DNA of 30,672 bases from JOPF133 sp052144935 (GCA_052144935.1 JBKQPR010000151.1:1-30672); one strand, 5' to 3'. Positions 7,675-16,627 are shown, counted from the stretch's first letter. The notes: generated by a model not told the origin, from the sequence alone. A program made the numbers and translations.

Positions 7675-8177
7675 GCTTCGCCTCTCCTCTGCACGTTGAG
7701 TGCGCCGGCGCGGCGCATGGCGTCGATGGCCTGGGCGGCCGCATCGCCGCCGCAGCGGACCCGCAGGCACAGCGAGCCTGGGTCCACTTCAGGAACAGGC
7801 GCGCTCCGGTCGCGCTTGCGGACCAGGCCGCTCTCCCACAGGAACCAGCCAAAGGCCACCACAATCGCACCCAGCATGGTCATTTCGTACGTGATTACGC
7901 CCGTCGCCCAGAACGAAAATGTGGGCATGCCGCCGGTAACCAGCGGGTAGTCGTGCTGCGCCCACCAGACGAACGCCGTCGCCAGCGCCCCAAAAAGGAT
8001 GGCGCCGCTAACCGAAGCCAGCGACATGTGGCTGGGACGGTCCAGCACGCCGCGCGCAAACTCCACCGGCTCCTCGGAGAAGAGATCCAGATCCGAGGGG
8101 GAGATGCCGCTCGCGCGCAGCGACCGAATGGCTGCGGCCGCCGCCTCCGTCTCGCGGAATTCGCCCATCAGATACAT
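7671..8177 (-). CDS. actD: DUF3341 membrane protein, ActD-like
   Basis: 168 aa. An N-terminal cytoplasmic part begins MGEFRETEAAAAAIRSLR, followed by two TM helices at about 53-75 and 92-118 around the conserved YPLVTGGMP segment typical of DUF3341. In alternative complex III this subunit is a two-helix scaffold beside the NrfD-type subunit and has no cofactor. The start is two bases after the actC stop; its own stop overlaps the GTG of the cytochrome gene, so translation is probably coupled. An internal ATG three codons on is an alternative start. Confidence 0.86.
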   Translation of the reverse strand: MYLMGEFRETEAAAAAIRSLRASGISPSDLDLFSEEPVEFARGVLDRPSHMSLASVSGAILFGALATAFVWWAQHDYPLVTGGMPTFSFWATGVITYEMTMLGAIVVAFGWFLWESGLVRKRDRSAPVPEVDPGSLCLRVRCGGDAAAQAIDAMRRAGALNVQRRGEA

Positions 8178-8179
8178 GC

Positions 8180-9496
8180 TCAGTCGTCCTCCTGTGGGTG
8201 CGGTTTGAACTCCCAGACGGCGATGATCGGGAACAACTTCGCGAAGATCATGAACAGCATGGCCATGGCGGCAAAGGTGGCGGCGGTGATGGCGGCCTCG
8301 ATCCATGTGGGCGTGTAGAAGCTGGACGCGGAAGCCAGCCGCGGGTTGGCGAGGGTCGGCACGACGATCACGAAGCGCTCGATCCACATGCCAATCAGCA
8401 CCGAAACCGATGCGATGGTGGCGCTGGCGATGGTGCGCAGGCGGCGGATGCCGAGGAGCACGAAGGGGACCACGAAGTTGAGGAACATCATGGTCCGGAA
8501 ATAGGGCGCGTAATGCGCGCGCGTTCGCGCCCCGAAGACGGCCATTTCCTGGGGCTGGTTGCCGTACCACACCGTCAGGTTCTCGGCTATCGTGAAGTAG
8601 AACCATAACAGGCTCATGAGCAGCAGCAGCTTGGCCAGATTGTTGAAGTGGCGCCTGGTGAGATAGACTTCCAGGCGCAGCACCTTGCGAATGAGGGCCA
8701 TGGCCAGGATTAGCGCGGCGATACCGCTGTAGATGGCGCCCGCGACGAAATACGGGCCGAAGATGGTGCTGTGCCACATGGGCGCGAGCGCCATCGCGAA
8801 ATCCCAGGCGACCACGGTGTGCACCGAAACCGCCACCGCCAGGATGATGCAGGCCATCAGCTTCATGGCGCGCTCGAGCGCGCGCCACTCGTGGTCGCTG
8901 CCGGTCCAGCCGAGGGACAGCGCGCCGTAGAGCCTGCGCCGCCAGGGCGTGTTGTGCTTTACGAGCTGCGCCATATCGGGGATCAGCGGCAGGTACAGAT
9001 AGATCGCGCTGCCGGTGACGTAGGTGACGATGGCGGTGAGGTCCCAAAGGAGCGGCGAGCGGAAATTGGGCCAGAGCAGCCGCGAGTTGGGGTACGGCAG
9101 CAGCCAGTAAAACAGCCAGGCGCGGCCCAGGTGGATAATCGGGAACATGCCCCCGATCATGAGCGCGAACACGGTGATGGCCTCGGCGGCGCGCGTGACG
9201 GGCTTGCGCCAGGCGGCGTCGGTGAGGCGCAGGATGGCGGAAATGAGCGTTCCGGCGTGCGAGATGCCGATCCAAAAGACGAAATCGACGATGTAGACTC
9301 CCCAGAACACCGGCCGCTGCAAGCCGGTAACGCCCATTCCGCGGCGAAGCTGGAAAGCCCAGGCGACCAGGCCGGCGGCGCCGACCATGAAAAAGATCAA
9401 GGTCGCGAGCATGTACCCCCGGCTCACGCGAGAGAGCGGCCGGAACAGGTCTTGGCGGATCCGGTTATAGGGGAGCAGCTCGGGCGCGGTCGCCAT
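8180..9496 (-). CDS. actC: NrfD/PsrC-type quinol-binding membrane subunit, ActC-like
   Basis: 438 aa, highly hydrophobic, with about nine to ten predicted helices starting near residue 28. The segment WLLPYPNSRLLWPNFRSPLL and the run GVYIVDFVFWIGISHAGTLI match ActC proteins of alternative complex III and the wider NrfD family. This subunit binds and oxidises menaquinol or ubiquinol within the membrane and hands electrons to the Fe-S protein encoded just upstream. The start lies three bases after the stop of the Fe-S gene, with AAGGTG inside that gene as a weak ribosome site. Only one NrfD subunit is present; canonical ACIII has two (ActC and ActF). Confidence 0.9.
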   Translation of the reverse strand: MATAPELLPYNRIRQDLFRPLSRVSRGYMLATLIFFMVGAAGLVAWAFQLRRGMGVTGLQRPVFWGVYIVDFVFWIGISHAGTLISAILRLTDAAWRKPVTRAAEAITVFALMIGGMFPIIHLGRAWLFYWLLPYPNSRLLWPNFRSPLLWDLTAIVTYVTGSAIYLYLPLIPDMAQLVKHNTPWRRRLYGALSLGWTGSDHEWRALERAMKLMACIILAVAVSVHTVVAWDFAMALAPMWHSTIFGPYFVAGAIYSGIAALILAMALIRKVLRLEVYLTRRHFNNLAKLLLLMSLLWFYFTIAENLTVWYGNQPQEMAVFGARTRAHYAPYFRTMMFLNFVVPFVLLGIRRLRTIASATIASVSVLIGMWIERFVIVVPTLANPRLASASSFYTPTWIEAAITAATFAAMAMLFMIFAKLFPIIAVWEFKPHPQEDD

Positions 9497-9499
9497 GGC

Positions 9500-10186
9500 T
9501 TACCGCACCTTTTGCAAATAGAACACTTTTGGTTTGGTCCCCAATTCTTCCAGCAGGCGGGTGGCGCGGCCACTCCCGGCGAGGTGCGATACTTTGCTGG
9601 CGGGGTCGTTCAAGTCGCCGAAGGTCATCGCCTCGGCGGGACAGGACTGCACGCACGCCGGCTGGACCTCGCCATCGGCCAGCGGCCGGCCCTCCTCGGC
9701 CGCGCTCTCTTTGCCGCGCTTGATCCGCTGGATGCAAAACGTGCATTTCTCCATCACGCCGCCGGGCCGCACGGCCACATCGGGGTTGTGCTGCAAGGGC
9801 AGCGGCTCGGGCCACTGCGGTGCGAACCAGTTGAAGTAGCGCACCGTGTAGGGGCAGTTATTGGCGCAATAGAAGGTGCCCACGCAGCGGTTGTAGACCT
9901 GGACGTTGAGTCCCTCCGGGTTGTGATAGGTCGCGTAGACCGGGCACACGGGCTCACAGGGCGCATCGTCGCACTGCTGGCACATTACCGGCATGTACTT
10001 GACCTTCACGTCCGGGAACTCGCCTTCGTAGTAGCGGTCCACCCGGATCCAGTGCGTGGTGCGGCCTTGGGCGGCCTGCTCGGGAGTCGAAACCGGCAGG
10101 TTGTTTTCAGCGTGGCATGCGACCACGCAAGCCTGGCAGCCCGTGCACCGGTCCAGATCGATGGCCATTCCCCAACGGTGTTGCAT
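9500..10186 (-). CDS. actB: Four-cluster ferredoxin-like Fe-S protein (ActB C-terminal part as a separate gene)
   Basis: 228 aa without a signal peptide. Cluster cysteines are at 14, 17, 20, 24; 69, 72, 77, 81; 101, 107, 111; 148, 151; and 178, 182. That is 15, exactly the number for three [4Fe-4S] plus one [3Fe-4S]. This is the cofactor set known for the Fe-S domain of ActB in alternative complex III, whereas most PsrB/NrfC proteins carry sixteen. The CVGTFYCANNCPYTVRYFNW block is characteristic. It would wire electrons from the NrfD quinol site to the haem subunits. With no Tat signal it probably crosses the membrane by hitch-hiking with the Tat-signalled 724-aa protein encoded 17 bp upstream. 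Start fixed by GGAGG at good spacing. Confidence 0.9.
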   Translation of the reverse strand: MQHRWGMAIDLDRCTGCQACVVACHAENNLPVSTPEQAAQGRTTHWIRVDRYYEGEFPDVKVKYMPVMCQQCDDAPCEPVCPVYATYHNPEGLNVQVYNRCVGTFYCANNCPYTVRYFNWFAPQWPEPLPLQHNPDVAVRPGGVMEKCTFCIQRIKRGKESAAEEGRPLADGEVQPACVQSCPAEAMTFGDLNDPASKVSHLAGSGRATRLLEELGTKPKVFYLQKVR

Positions 10187-10203
10187 GGCGTTCTACCTCC
10201 GAT

Positions 10204-12378
10204 TCACCTGCGGTCGAATTCTCTTTCCTGCCGGTCCTGGGTTGAAAACTGGATCCACTCGCGCCGGCCCGCGGCGCGCGCCAGGCGGACGCGGGTTGCG
10301 CCCAGTACCAGGGCGCCGGTCGACTTCTCCCAAACCGGCGCGAGGATCGAAAGCGGGTTGGCCCCGCGGCCGGAAGCGTAGCGGGAATAGTGCGCATGCC
10401 CATCCCCGATCGCCATGCTGGCGACGCCGGGGACCGCGCCGGGATGGATATACACGGGCGCTTCGAGCCACCCGTGCGGCGATTCCACGCGGACGATGTC
10501 GCCATTCGCGACCTGCAGTTTGGCAGCGGTCTTAGGATCGATCTCGACGGGCAAGCCCCACATGCAACTGGATGCCGGGTCGGGCAACTCCTGGAGCCAC
10601 GGCAGGTTCGCGCCGCGGCCATCGTCGAATTGCAGCGATGGGTAGGGCTGGAAATGGAACGGGTATTGCGCGGGATCGCCTTCGAACCGGGCCGCCTCGA
10701 TCTGGAGCGCTGCGCCATGGGGCCGCGGGGGCGCTGGCGGGGGCGTTTGCGGCGGCGCGTCCAGCCAGATGCCGCCCTGGCGAAGGACATCTTCATAGCT
10801 CAGGCCGCTTTCCTGGCTTCGACCGCTGCCGAGCAGGGGCTGGACGATGTCCATGGGCGTCACCGGCTGGTATTCGGCGCCGATCCTGCGGGCCAGTTCT
10901 GCCAAGGTGCTCTCGACGGCGCGCGTGCCGTATAGCGGCTCGACGAATGGCGTGGATACCGCGACGGCCGGCTGAGCCGAGACCGCCGGCACCAGCGCCA
11001 TGGCGGATTCGAGCGGGTGGTGATCCGGCAGCAGGAGGTCGGACCAGGCGGCCGAGTCGTCCAGAAAAGTCCCCCAGGCGATCACCAGCTCGGCGCGCGC
11101 CAGAGCGTCCGCCACGCCCGCGGACCGCGGCATGGTGTAGACCGGGTTCGCGCCGTCGATGAGCACCACCTGCGCGCGCGCCAGAGGTTCGAACCCGGCG
11201 CGGTTTTCGGGCGGCGCCGCGGCGGCCGCGGGAGCCAGCACGCCGCCGGGCTTGCCCACCACGCCGAGCATCAGGTTGAGATAGTGAGAGGCGACCAGCG
11301 CACACAGCGAATTGGTGTGGACCACCGACGCGCCGGCCAGCACCACCGGGGCTTCCGATTCGCCCAGCTCCTGGACGATCCGGCGAACGCGCTGTTCCTC
11401 CAGCCCGCAGGAGGCCAGCAGTGCGGCCGGGTCGACGGACTCAAAGAAGCCGGCCACAGATTTGGGAAGGGCCTCGCGATTGCGCGCCAGCCGGGCATCC
11501 AGCAACATGCGTCCGACGGCCGCCAGAAACTGGGCCTCCGAGCCGGGACGGAGCGGCAGCCAGCGGTCGGCGGCGGCGGCCGTAATCGAGAGGCGCGATT
11601 CGGCCTGGACGAGCTGCCCGCGAATGGTGCGCCGGCCCTGGCGGAACTCGCCGAACTGCCGCGCGTAGTACACTGGCGACGCCCAGCCGCCCAGGAAGTC
11701 CGCGCCGGCGCCGAGGGCATAATGCGCGCGAGAGAGATCGTAGACCGGCAGGCCCTTCCAACCGAAGACCAGCTCGGCGGCCTGGCGCTCGACGGCGTGA
11801 TCGGCGATCGAACAGACCACCGGAGCAGGGGCCCCCAGCGCCTGCGTGAAGCGCTGGATGGCCAGAGAGCGCGTGCCCGCCCGCGGGCCGGCCACGAACA
11901 CGATTCGGGTGGGATCGGCGGCGCGCACTTGGGCGATCTTTTCCGCAGCCTGGCCGATGGCTTCGTCCCAGGAGATCGCCGCGAACTGCGCCTGGCCGCG
12001 TGGGCCGGTGCGCCGCATAGGGCCGCGCAACCGGTCGGGGTGGTAGAGCGACTGGACGGAAGCCTGGCCGCGCGCGCAGAGGCGGCCGCCGGAGATTGGG
12101 TCGAGCGGATTCCCCTCGATCTTCTTGATCGCGGCGATCGGTTGGCGGAGTTGTTCGCCGTGGCGTTCGATTGTGCGGACGCTCTCCATGATGCGCACCA
12201 CCGTGGCGCACCCCGCCCCGCACTCGGCGCAAACGGCGGGATGCCACTGTTCTTCGCCGGGGACGATTTCATGCTCCGGGACCAGCAGAGGAATCAGCTT
12301 GTCGGTGGTCTTGCCGCAGCCGCCCAGCGCGCCGGCGGAGGTGGCCGAGAGGATCTTGAAGAAATCGCGGCGATCCAT
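10204..12378 (-). CDS. actB: Molybdopterin oxidoreductase-like subunit (ActB N-terminal part) with Tat signal
   Basis: 724 aa. It starts with a twin-arginine signal (RRDFFK at 3-8), ending near LGGC at 18-21, which could also be a lipobox. Cys50, Cys53, Cys57 and Cys101 (CAECGAGC ... LCARG) form a complete N-terminal [4Fe-4S] motif of the DMSO-reductase family. The rest is a molybdopterin-binding fold with a C-terminal cap near residues 600-690. In the ACIII complexes studied, the corresponding domain is reported to lack Mo and to be fused to the Fe-S domain; here it is separate and keeps the cluster ligands. Whether it binds a molybdopterin cofactor cannot be told from sequence alone. A GGGAGG ribosome site precedes the ATG. 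Confidence 0.87.
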   Translation of the reverse strand: MDRRDFFKILSATSAGALGGCGKTTDKLIPLLVPEHEIVPGEEQWHPAVCAECGAGCATVVRIMESVRTIERHGEQLRQPIAAIKKIEGNPLDPISGGRLCARGQASVQSLYHPDRLRGPMRRTGPRGQAQFAAISWDEAIGQAAEKIAQVRAADPTRIVFVAGPRAGTRSLAIQRFTQALGAPAPVVCSIADHAVERQAAELVFGWKGLPVYDLSRAHYALGAGADFLGGWASPVYYARQFGEFRQGRRTIRGQLVQAESRLSITAAAADRWLPLRPGSEAQFLAAVGRMLLDARLARNREALPKSVAGFFESVDPAALLASCGLEEQRVRRIVQELGESEAPVVLAGASVVHTNSLCALVASHYLNLMLGVVGKPGGVLAPAAAAAPPENRAGFEPLARAQVVLIDGANPVYTMPRSAGVADALARAELVIAWGTFLDDSAAWSDLLLPDHHPLESAMALVPAVSAQPAVAVSTPFVEPLYGTRAVESTLAELARRIGAEYQPVTPMDIVQPLLGSGRSQESGLSYEDVLRQGGIWLDAPPQTPPPAPPRPHGAALQIEAARFEGDPAQYPFHFQPYPSLQFDDGRGANLPWLQELPDPASSCMWGLPVEIDPKTAAKLQVANGDIVRVESPHGWLEAPVYIHPGAVPGVASMAIGDGHAHYSRYASGRGANPLSILAPVWEKSTGALVLGATRVRLARAAGRREWIQFSTQDRQEREFDRR

Positions 12379-12470
12379 AGGTCAGGCCTCCCCCGTCCGT
12401 GACGGCGCGCTTACGCCCGCGGCTCTGCTCCCCGTCTCGGGCGGGTTCGGCCTAAGCCGGCGATGGCCCC

Positions 12471-12941
12471 TCAGTAGTGGCATGCGGCGCAGTCCTCCGT
12501 GGCTTTGTATTGCCGATGACAGCTCAGACACGTGCCCATGTTGTGTTTGACCAGGAGCTCGGCGGTAGTGGCCTGCGTCATGTCGCCGTGGCACGTGGCG
12601 CAAGCGATCTTGGCGCGAGCGTGCGGGGCGTGCTGGAATTTCACCAGCGATTCCGGCGGAAAGCCGTAGACCCGTTGCCAGGGGACTTCCCGCTGGCTCG
12701 CGGCAAAGGCAGCCAGCTTCTTGATCTCGGGTTTGGCGGCGGCCACCTTGGCGTGACAGAGCATGCATTTGCGGACCGAAGGAAGCGTGGCCGCCATGCT
12801 GGTATCGGCGGAGCTGTGGCAATCGAGGCACTCCAACCCAAGCGCGATATGCTGTTTATGCGAGTATGCGATCGGCTGGACCGATGGCGCCGCAAACGCC
12901 CTCGCGATCAGAATGCAGACAATCCACGGCGCGCTCCGCAA
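12471..12941 (-). CDS. actA: Pentaheme cytochrome c, ActA-like
   Basis: 156 aa with five CxxCH haem sites at 38-42, 59-63, 114-118, 138-142 and 151-155. The number fits ActA of alternative complex III, where the pentaheme protein takes electrons from the Fe-S domain on the periplasmic side. A short hydrophobic stretch at about 5-18 ending RAFAAPS is a signal peptide or anchor. The start is a TTG, chosen because AGGGGGGA lies just upstream and the signal sequence follows directly; no ATG fits. It is the first gene of the operon and is separated from the molybdopterin-type gene by 92 bp, the largest gap within it. Confidence 0.85.
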   Translation of the reverse strand: MRSAPWIVCILIARAFAAPSVQPIAYSHKQHIALGLECLDCHSSADTSMAATLPSVRKCMLCHAKVAAAKPEIKKLAAFAASQREVPWQRVYGFPPESLVKFQHAPHARAKIACATCHGDMTQATTAELLVKHNMGTCLSCHRQYKATEDCAACHY

Positions 12942-13431
12942 CAGTCCCCCCTGAACCAGAATCCCTCCGATGCCGCCTGACGCATTACTTACCCATTTAC
13001 ATGTGTGTCGCAGACGGGAGGATCAGTTTATCACAAGCGCGGCGGGAACCTGGGTATCGACGCTTGTCGCCAACCAAATCATCGGTAAGTCGCCACCCAC
13101 GTTCTCCTGCTCTGGAGCGTGACGAAGCGGCCAGTTCTTGCGAAGCCTGGTATTCGACCGGGTTGGGTTTTTCGGCTGGCGGCCTTGACCCGGGCGCACC
13201 TCAAAATCAAGCCTTACACACCTTAGTCATCCCGCAAATAATGACTCCACGATTCTGGGCGTCCCTCAATCCACTGGCTGCGCCATCTCCGTATTGAGTC
13301 GCGGGATCCACAGGGTTGCCGGCATCCTCTGAACACCGTTGTTGGTTACTGAGCCGGTGAGCCGGTGGGGCCGCAGAGACCCGCTTGGCCAAAAGGCGAT
13401 ACGATTGTTCCGAAGGTTGCCAGTGAACCAA
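12942..13431. other. Divergent intergenic region between actA and VWFA gene
   Basis: No gene, RNA or mobile element is recognised. On the minus strand TGATAAACT (13033-13025) has the form of an extended -10 for the act operon, about 85 bp before its TTG start, but there is no convincing -35. Short open frames in this stretch have no family features. Confidence 0.4.
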
Positions 13432-14781
13432 ATGCCATCCCGCCTGATCCTCCTCCTCATCGCGGCCGGGAGCCTGTTCGCCCAGGAACCCACCATCCGG
13501 GTGGACGTGCAGCAGGTGCTGGTGCCGGTCGTCGTAACCGACAAACGAGGCCACCACGTCGGCGGGCTTCATGCGCCGGATTTCCGGATCTTTGAAGATG
13601 GCGTGCCGCAGGAGATCGCATCTTTTTCCAGTGACACCGCCGGATCGGTCGACGATATCGGCGCGCTCTCGAAACCGGCTTCCGGCGGCGTACCGGCGGC
13701 CAGGCAGGCAGGGCCGCGCCACACCTTCGTCATCTGCATCGATACGCTGCACGCCTCGCCCGCCAATGCCGCGCGGACGCGCGAAGCCCTGGAAAACCTT
13801 TTCGAAAAGGAGAAACCCGGCGACGCCCAATATGTCCTGATCGGCATTGGCCGTCAACTGCAGGTTCTGCAGGCGGCCACCTCCAACCCGCTGGCGATCC
13901 TGGTGAAGATTCGCGGCGCCGCGTTTCAAAGCGCGATGGGAGGGCTGGACGCGTCGGCTTTGTCGGCTCAACTGCAAAACATCCGGATCCGCATGGACGA
14001 CTTTTGCAAGCGGTGCGCCTGTGGGACGCGACCTGGTCAACGGAATAACTGCGATTCCGAGATAGACACGCTGAAGCAGAGCGTCGACGGGGAGGCGGAG
14101 CGCTGGACCGCTCCCACCAACGGACTGCTCGAACAATTCGGGAGCGTAGTGGAAGAACTGGCGAAGCTGCCCACGGGCCGTACCCTCCTCCTCGTTTCCG
14201 ACGGATTCAGCATCGACCCGAAGCGCGAATTTTACGCCGCCGTCTCGGCTTACCTGCCGAACCGTCCCCAGTTCAAGCTGGACGATTCCGCAAACGCCGA
14301 CCCCGGTCTGCGGGAGGCGTTGAAAGTTGCCTCCGAGCGAAACGTAACCATCTATGCGGTCGATTCGCGCAATGGCGACACGGCCCCTCTTGCCAGCGCC
14401 GGACCCATGGACGCCAGTGCTTCGGGCGGGACCGGCAGCGGGTACAGTATGTTGGGCACCAACAGGCCCGCCACGCCATCGGTGCGAAGCGGCCCTCTAC
14501 AGAGTACTCCGGGTCAACAGGCGAATCCGTTAACGTCTGCGGACGGCGCCACGATGGAGCAACTGGCGCGAGCCACCGGCGGCGTCTACTTCCATGGCAG
14601 CGACCTGCTGAAACAATTCCGCAGCGCGCTCGCCGACGGGCGCGAGTACTACGTGCTGGCGTACGTGCCAAAGAACAGTGCGCGCGACGGCAAATTTCGG
14701 AGTATTACGGTTGAGACCACCGATAAGAAGCTGAGTATCCGGGCGAAGCCGGGCTACTGGGCGGCCGGCGAGGCCCAGTAA
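13432..14781 (+). CDS. Secreted VWFA-related acidobacterial-domain protein
   Basis: 449 aa from ATG 13432, chosen because a signal peptide (LILLLIAAGSLFA, cleavage near 17) follows at once. Residues about 20-65 hold the family opening VLVPVVVTDKRGHHVGGLHA and a FEDGVPQEI segment. A von Willebrand A-like domain starts near FVICIDTLHA and continues through RTLLLVSDGF and NVTIYAVDSRN. The canonical DxSxS metal site is replaced by IDTLH, as in this acidobacterial family (TIGR03436-like). The C-terminus has the usual DGREYYVLAYVP ... KPGYWA ending. The role is unknown; an extracytoplasmic binding function is likely. It converges with a paralog at 14754 and the two stop codons lie inside each other's genes. 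Confidence 0.88.
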   Translation: MPSRLILLLIAAGSLFAQEPTIRVDVQQVLVPVVVTDKRGHHVGGLHAPDFRIFEDGVPQEIASFSSDTAGSVDDIGALSKPASGGVPAARQAGPRHTFVICIDTLHASPANAARTREALENLFEKEKPGDAQYVLIGIGRQLQVLQAATSNPLAILVKIRGAAFQSAMGGLDASALSAQLQNIRIRMDDFCKRCACGTRPGQRNNCDSEIDTLKQSVDGEAERWTAPTNGLLEQFGSVVEELAKLPTGRTLLLVSDGFSIDPKREFYAAVSAYLPNRPQFKLDDSANADPGLREALKVASERNVTIYAVDSRNGDTAPLASAGPMDASASGGTGSGYSMLGTNRPATPSVRSGPLQSTPGQQANPLTSADGATMEQLARATGGVYFHGSDLLKQFRSALADGREYYVLAYVPKNSARDGKFRSITVETTDKKLSIRAKPGYWAAGEAQ

Positions 14782-16571
14782 CCGCGCTTGGCATTCACCA
14801 CCGCTTTCGGATCGCGAACCTGCACCGTAATCGCGCGGAATTTCCCGTCGAGGTTGGCATTGCCCGAGACATACGCGATCAGGTAGTAGTCACGGCTATC
14901 GGCAAAAGCGCGCTGGAGACCGCCCAGCAGGTTATTGCTGTCGTGAAAGGCCGTGCCGCCTGTGGCCGCCGCGATTTCGGCGAGAGTATTTCCGTGGGCC
15001 GCGGCCACGTCTCTCTCGACACGGCCTACCGCGCCGTCGACCGTGACCGGCGCTCCGGCGTTCGATGCATCGAACGCCTTCTGACCGTACAAGCCACGGG
15101 AGTCGATCGTGTCGATCGTGACGTTACCGGCGGCGGCGAGTTGCAGAATCGGCTCGAACTCCTCCGCCAGGCGGCTGGTGGATTGCAGGACACTGGGCGG
15201 GCAGAAGACGTCCGGCGGTACCAGGCAGTGGGACGCAGGCGGAAAAAATGCATTCACCAAAGCCAGCGCTTCGCGGCCCGGCTCGATCTGAAACCCGTCC
15301 GAGACAAGCACGATGGTGCGCCGGTCGCGGGCGCGGGCGAGCTGCGCCACCAGAGAGCGGAGCTGCCGCAGGAATCCGACGGTCAGCGTCCGGTCCAGTT
15401 CCACGATTTGCCGCACCTGCTGGGTCGCCCGGTCCAACCCGGCCGCGCATTTTATTTTGAACACGCTATCCTGGGCGGCGAGATCGCAGGCATAGCGCGT
15501 CTCGGTCACATCGCGGCGGAATCTCTCCATCTCCGCCTGGAACCCTCCCATCTGCCCGTCGAGCAGGATCTTCTGAAACCGCTTGTTCTCGAGAACCGCC
15601 AGGACCGCCGAAGCATCGGGAGTGACGTTGAGCACCATCTCCGGCGAGGCGCCGAGGGCGATTACCACATACTGGGAATCCGCGGAGTGCTCCCGCTGGA
15701 AAAGCTTGACGAGGGCCTCGCGCGCCGCCGCCAGGTTATTGAACGACGTGTGCAGGGTATCGATGCAGATCATGTACGTGCGGCGTACGGTGGCATGCGG
15801 GGATGCGGCTGGCGGCGCGGCCGGCAAAGCCACGGGAGCTCCCGGCGAAGGATCGACCTTGGCCGGAATCGCCGTTTGCGGCAGGCCCGCGCTCTCCACG
15901 CTGAACGCCGTGATCTGCTGCTCCACGCCATCCTCGAAGACTTTGAACTCCGCCTCGGTGAGGCCGGTCACGTGATGTCCCTGCGGGTCCGTCACGACCA
16001 CCGGAACCAGCACCTGCCTGACCTCGACCTTGATGGCGCCCTCGGGCGGTGCGAGCGCGGTCTCCACCACTGTGAGCAGGCGCGCCAACCCGGCGTCGCT
16101 GGGCGCCAGCCCCGTTGCTGCTCGAAGCTCCTCCACGGCGCTGTGGCTGTCCCCGGTTCGTGCCAACGCCTCGCCCAGATTGAAATGCGCGTTCGGATCC
16201 TTCGGGGCGAGCTTGGCGGCCGCACGAAACTCCTCCAGAGCGGCCTGCGCGTCTCCCAGATCGAACAGCACGATGCCCAGATAGTTGTGAGCTGCGGCGG
16301 AATCCGGAGTGCGGCTGACCGCCTCCCGCAGCTCGGCCTCCGCATCCGCCTCATCGCCGATGGCGTGGAACGCAAGGCCAAGCTGATAGCGCAGCTCGGG
16401 AAGCTCGGGATCGAGCCGGAGCGCCTGTTGCAGCACCCTCACGGCCTCGGCGGGCTTCGATTGGATCAGTTGGGCGCCGCGCGCCAATAGCTCGTTGGCG
16501 TCCGCCGTCCCGTTTTGCGCAGATGCGCTTTGGGCCAGAGCGAAGAAGACGCCGAAAATCGCAAGTCTCAT
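14754..16571 (-). CDS. Secreted TPR plus VWFA-related acidobacterial-domain protein
   Basis: 605 aa from ATG 16571, where the signal peptide MRLAIFGVFFALAQSASAQ begins. Residues about 25-165 are four TPR units (for example LPELRYQLGLAFHAIGDEAD). From about 172 the VWFA family part begins with VLVPVVVTDPQGHHVTGLTE and FEDGVEQQITAF. A Pro/Ala-rich linker precedes TYMICIDTLHTSFNN. It shares the IDTLH replacement of the metal site and the GYWA ending with its convergent neighbour, so the pair are paralogs, this one having an added TPR domain. Probably an extracytoplasmic protein-interaction factor; function unknown. The reading frame is open upstream of this ATG, but that sequence is repeat-derived and would bury the signal peptide. 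Confidence 0.87.
   Translation of the reverse strand: MRLAIFGVFFALAQSASAQNGTADANELLARGAQLIQSKPAEAVRVLQQALRLDPELPELRYQLGLAFHAIGDEADAEAELREAVSRTPDSAAAHNYLGIVLFDLGDAQAALEEFRAAAKLAPKDPNAHFNLGEALARTGDSHSAVEELRAATGLAPSDAGLARLLTVVETALAPPEGAIKVEVRQVLVPVVVTDPQGHHVTGLTEAEFKVFEDGVEQQITAFSVESAGLPQTAIPAKVDPSPGAPVALPAAPPAASPHATVRRTYMICIDTLHTSFNNLAAAREALVKLFQREHSADSQYVVIALGASPEMVLNVTPDASAVLAVLENKRFQKILLDGQMGGFQAEMERFRRDVTETRYACDLAAQDSVFKIKCAAGLDRATQQVRQIVELDRTLTVGFLRQLRSLVAQLARARDRRTIVLVSDGFQIEPGREALALVNAFFPPASHCLVPPDVFCPPSVLQSTSRLAEEFEPILQLAAAGNVTIDTIDSRGLYGQKAFDASNAGAPVTVDGAVGRVERDVAAAHGNTLAEIAAATGGTAFHDSNNLLGGLQRAFADSRDYYLIAYVSGNANLDGKFRAITVQVRDPKAVVNAKRGYWASPAAQ
14755..14780. repeat. Inverted repeat formed by overlapping 3' ends of two VWFA paralogs
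   Basis: TACTGGGC (14755-14762) and GCCCAGTA (14773-14780) are perfect complements around a 10-nt loop. Read on the plus strand they end one gene as YWAAGEAQ-stop; read on the minus strand they end the other as YWASPAAQ-stop. The match continues imperfectly to about 14743 and 14792 (16 of 20 positions). A GC-rich hairpin would form in transcripts from either side and may act as a two-way transcript end, though no U-tract follows. Confidence 0.8.
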
Positions 16572-16627
16572 GCCGAATCCCGAATTGCGCCGCCAACCAA
16601 CGGGCGTCTCTCGGCCGATGTGGCGCG

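Noticed and set aside
7674..9275. A 534-codon minus-strand frame running across actC into actD
   Set aside because: Only its last 168 codons are real (actD); the rest is a shifted reading of the NrfD gene.
12866..13297. 143-codon plus-strand frame between actA and the VWFA gene
   Set aside because: No family features, overlaps the start of actA, and composition is unlike neighbouring proteins.
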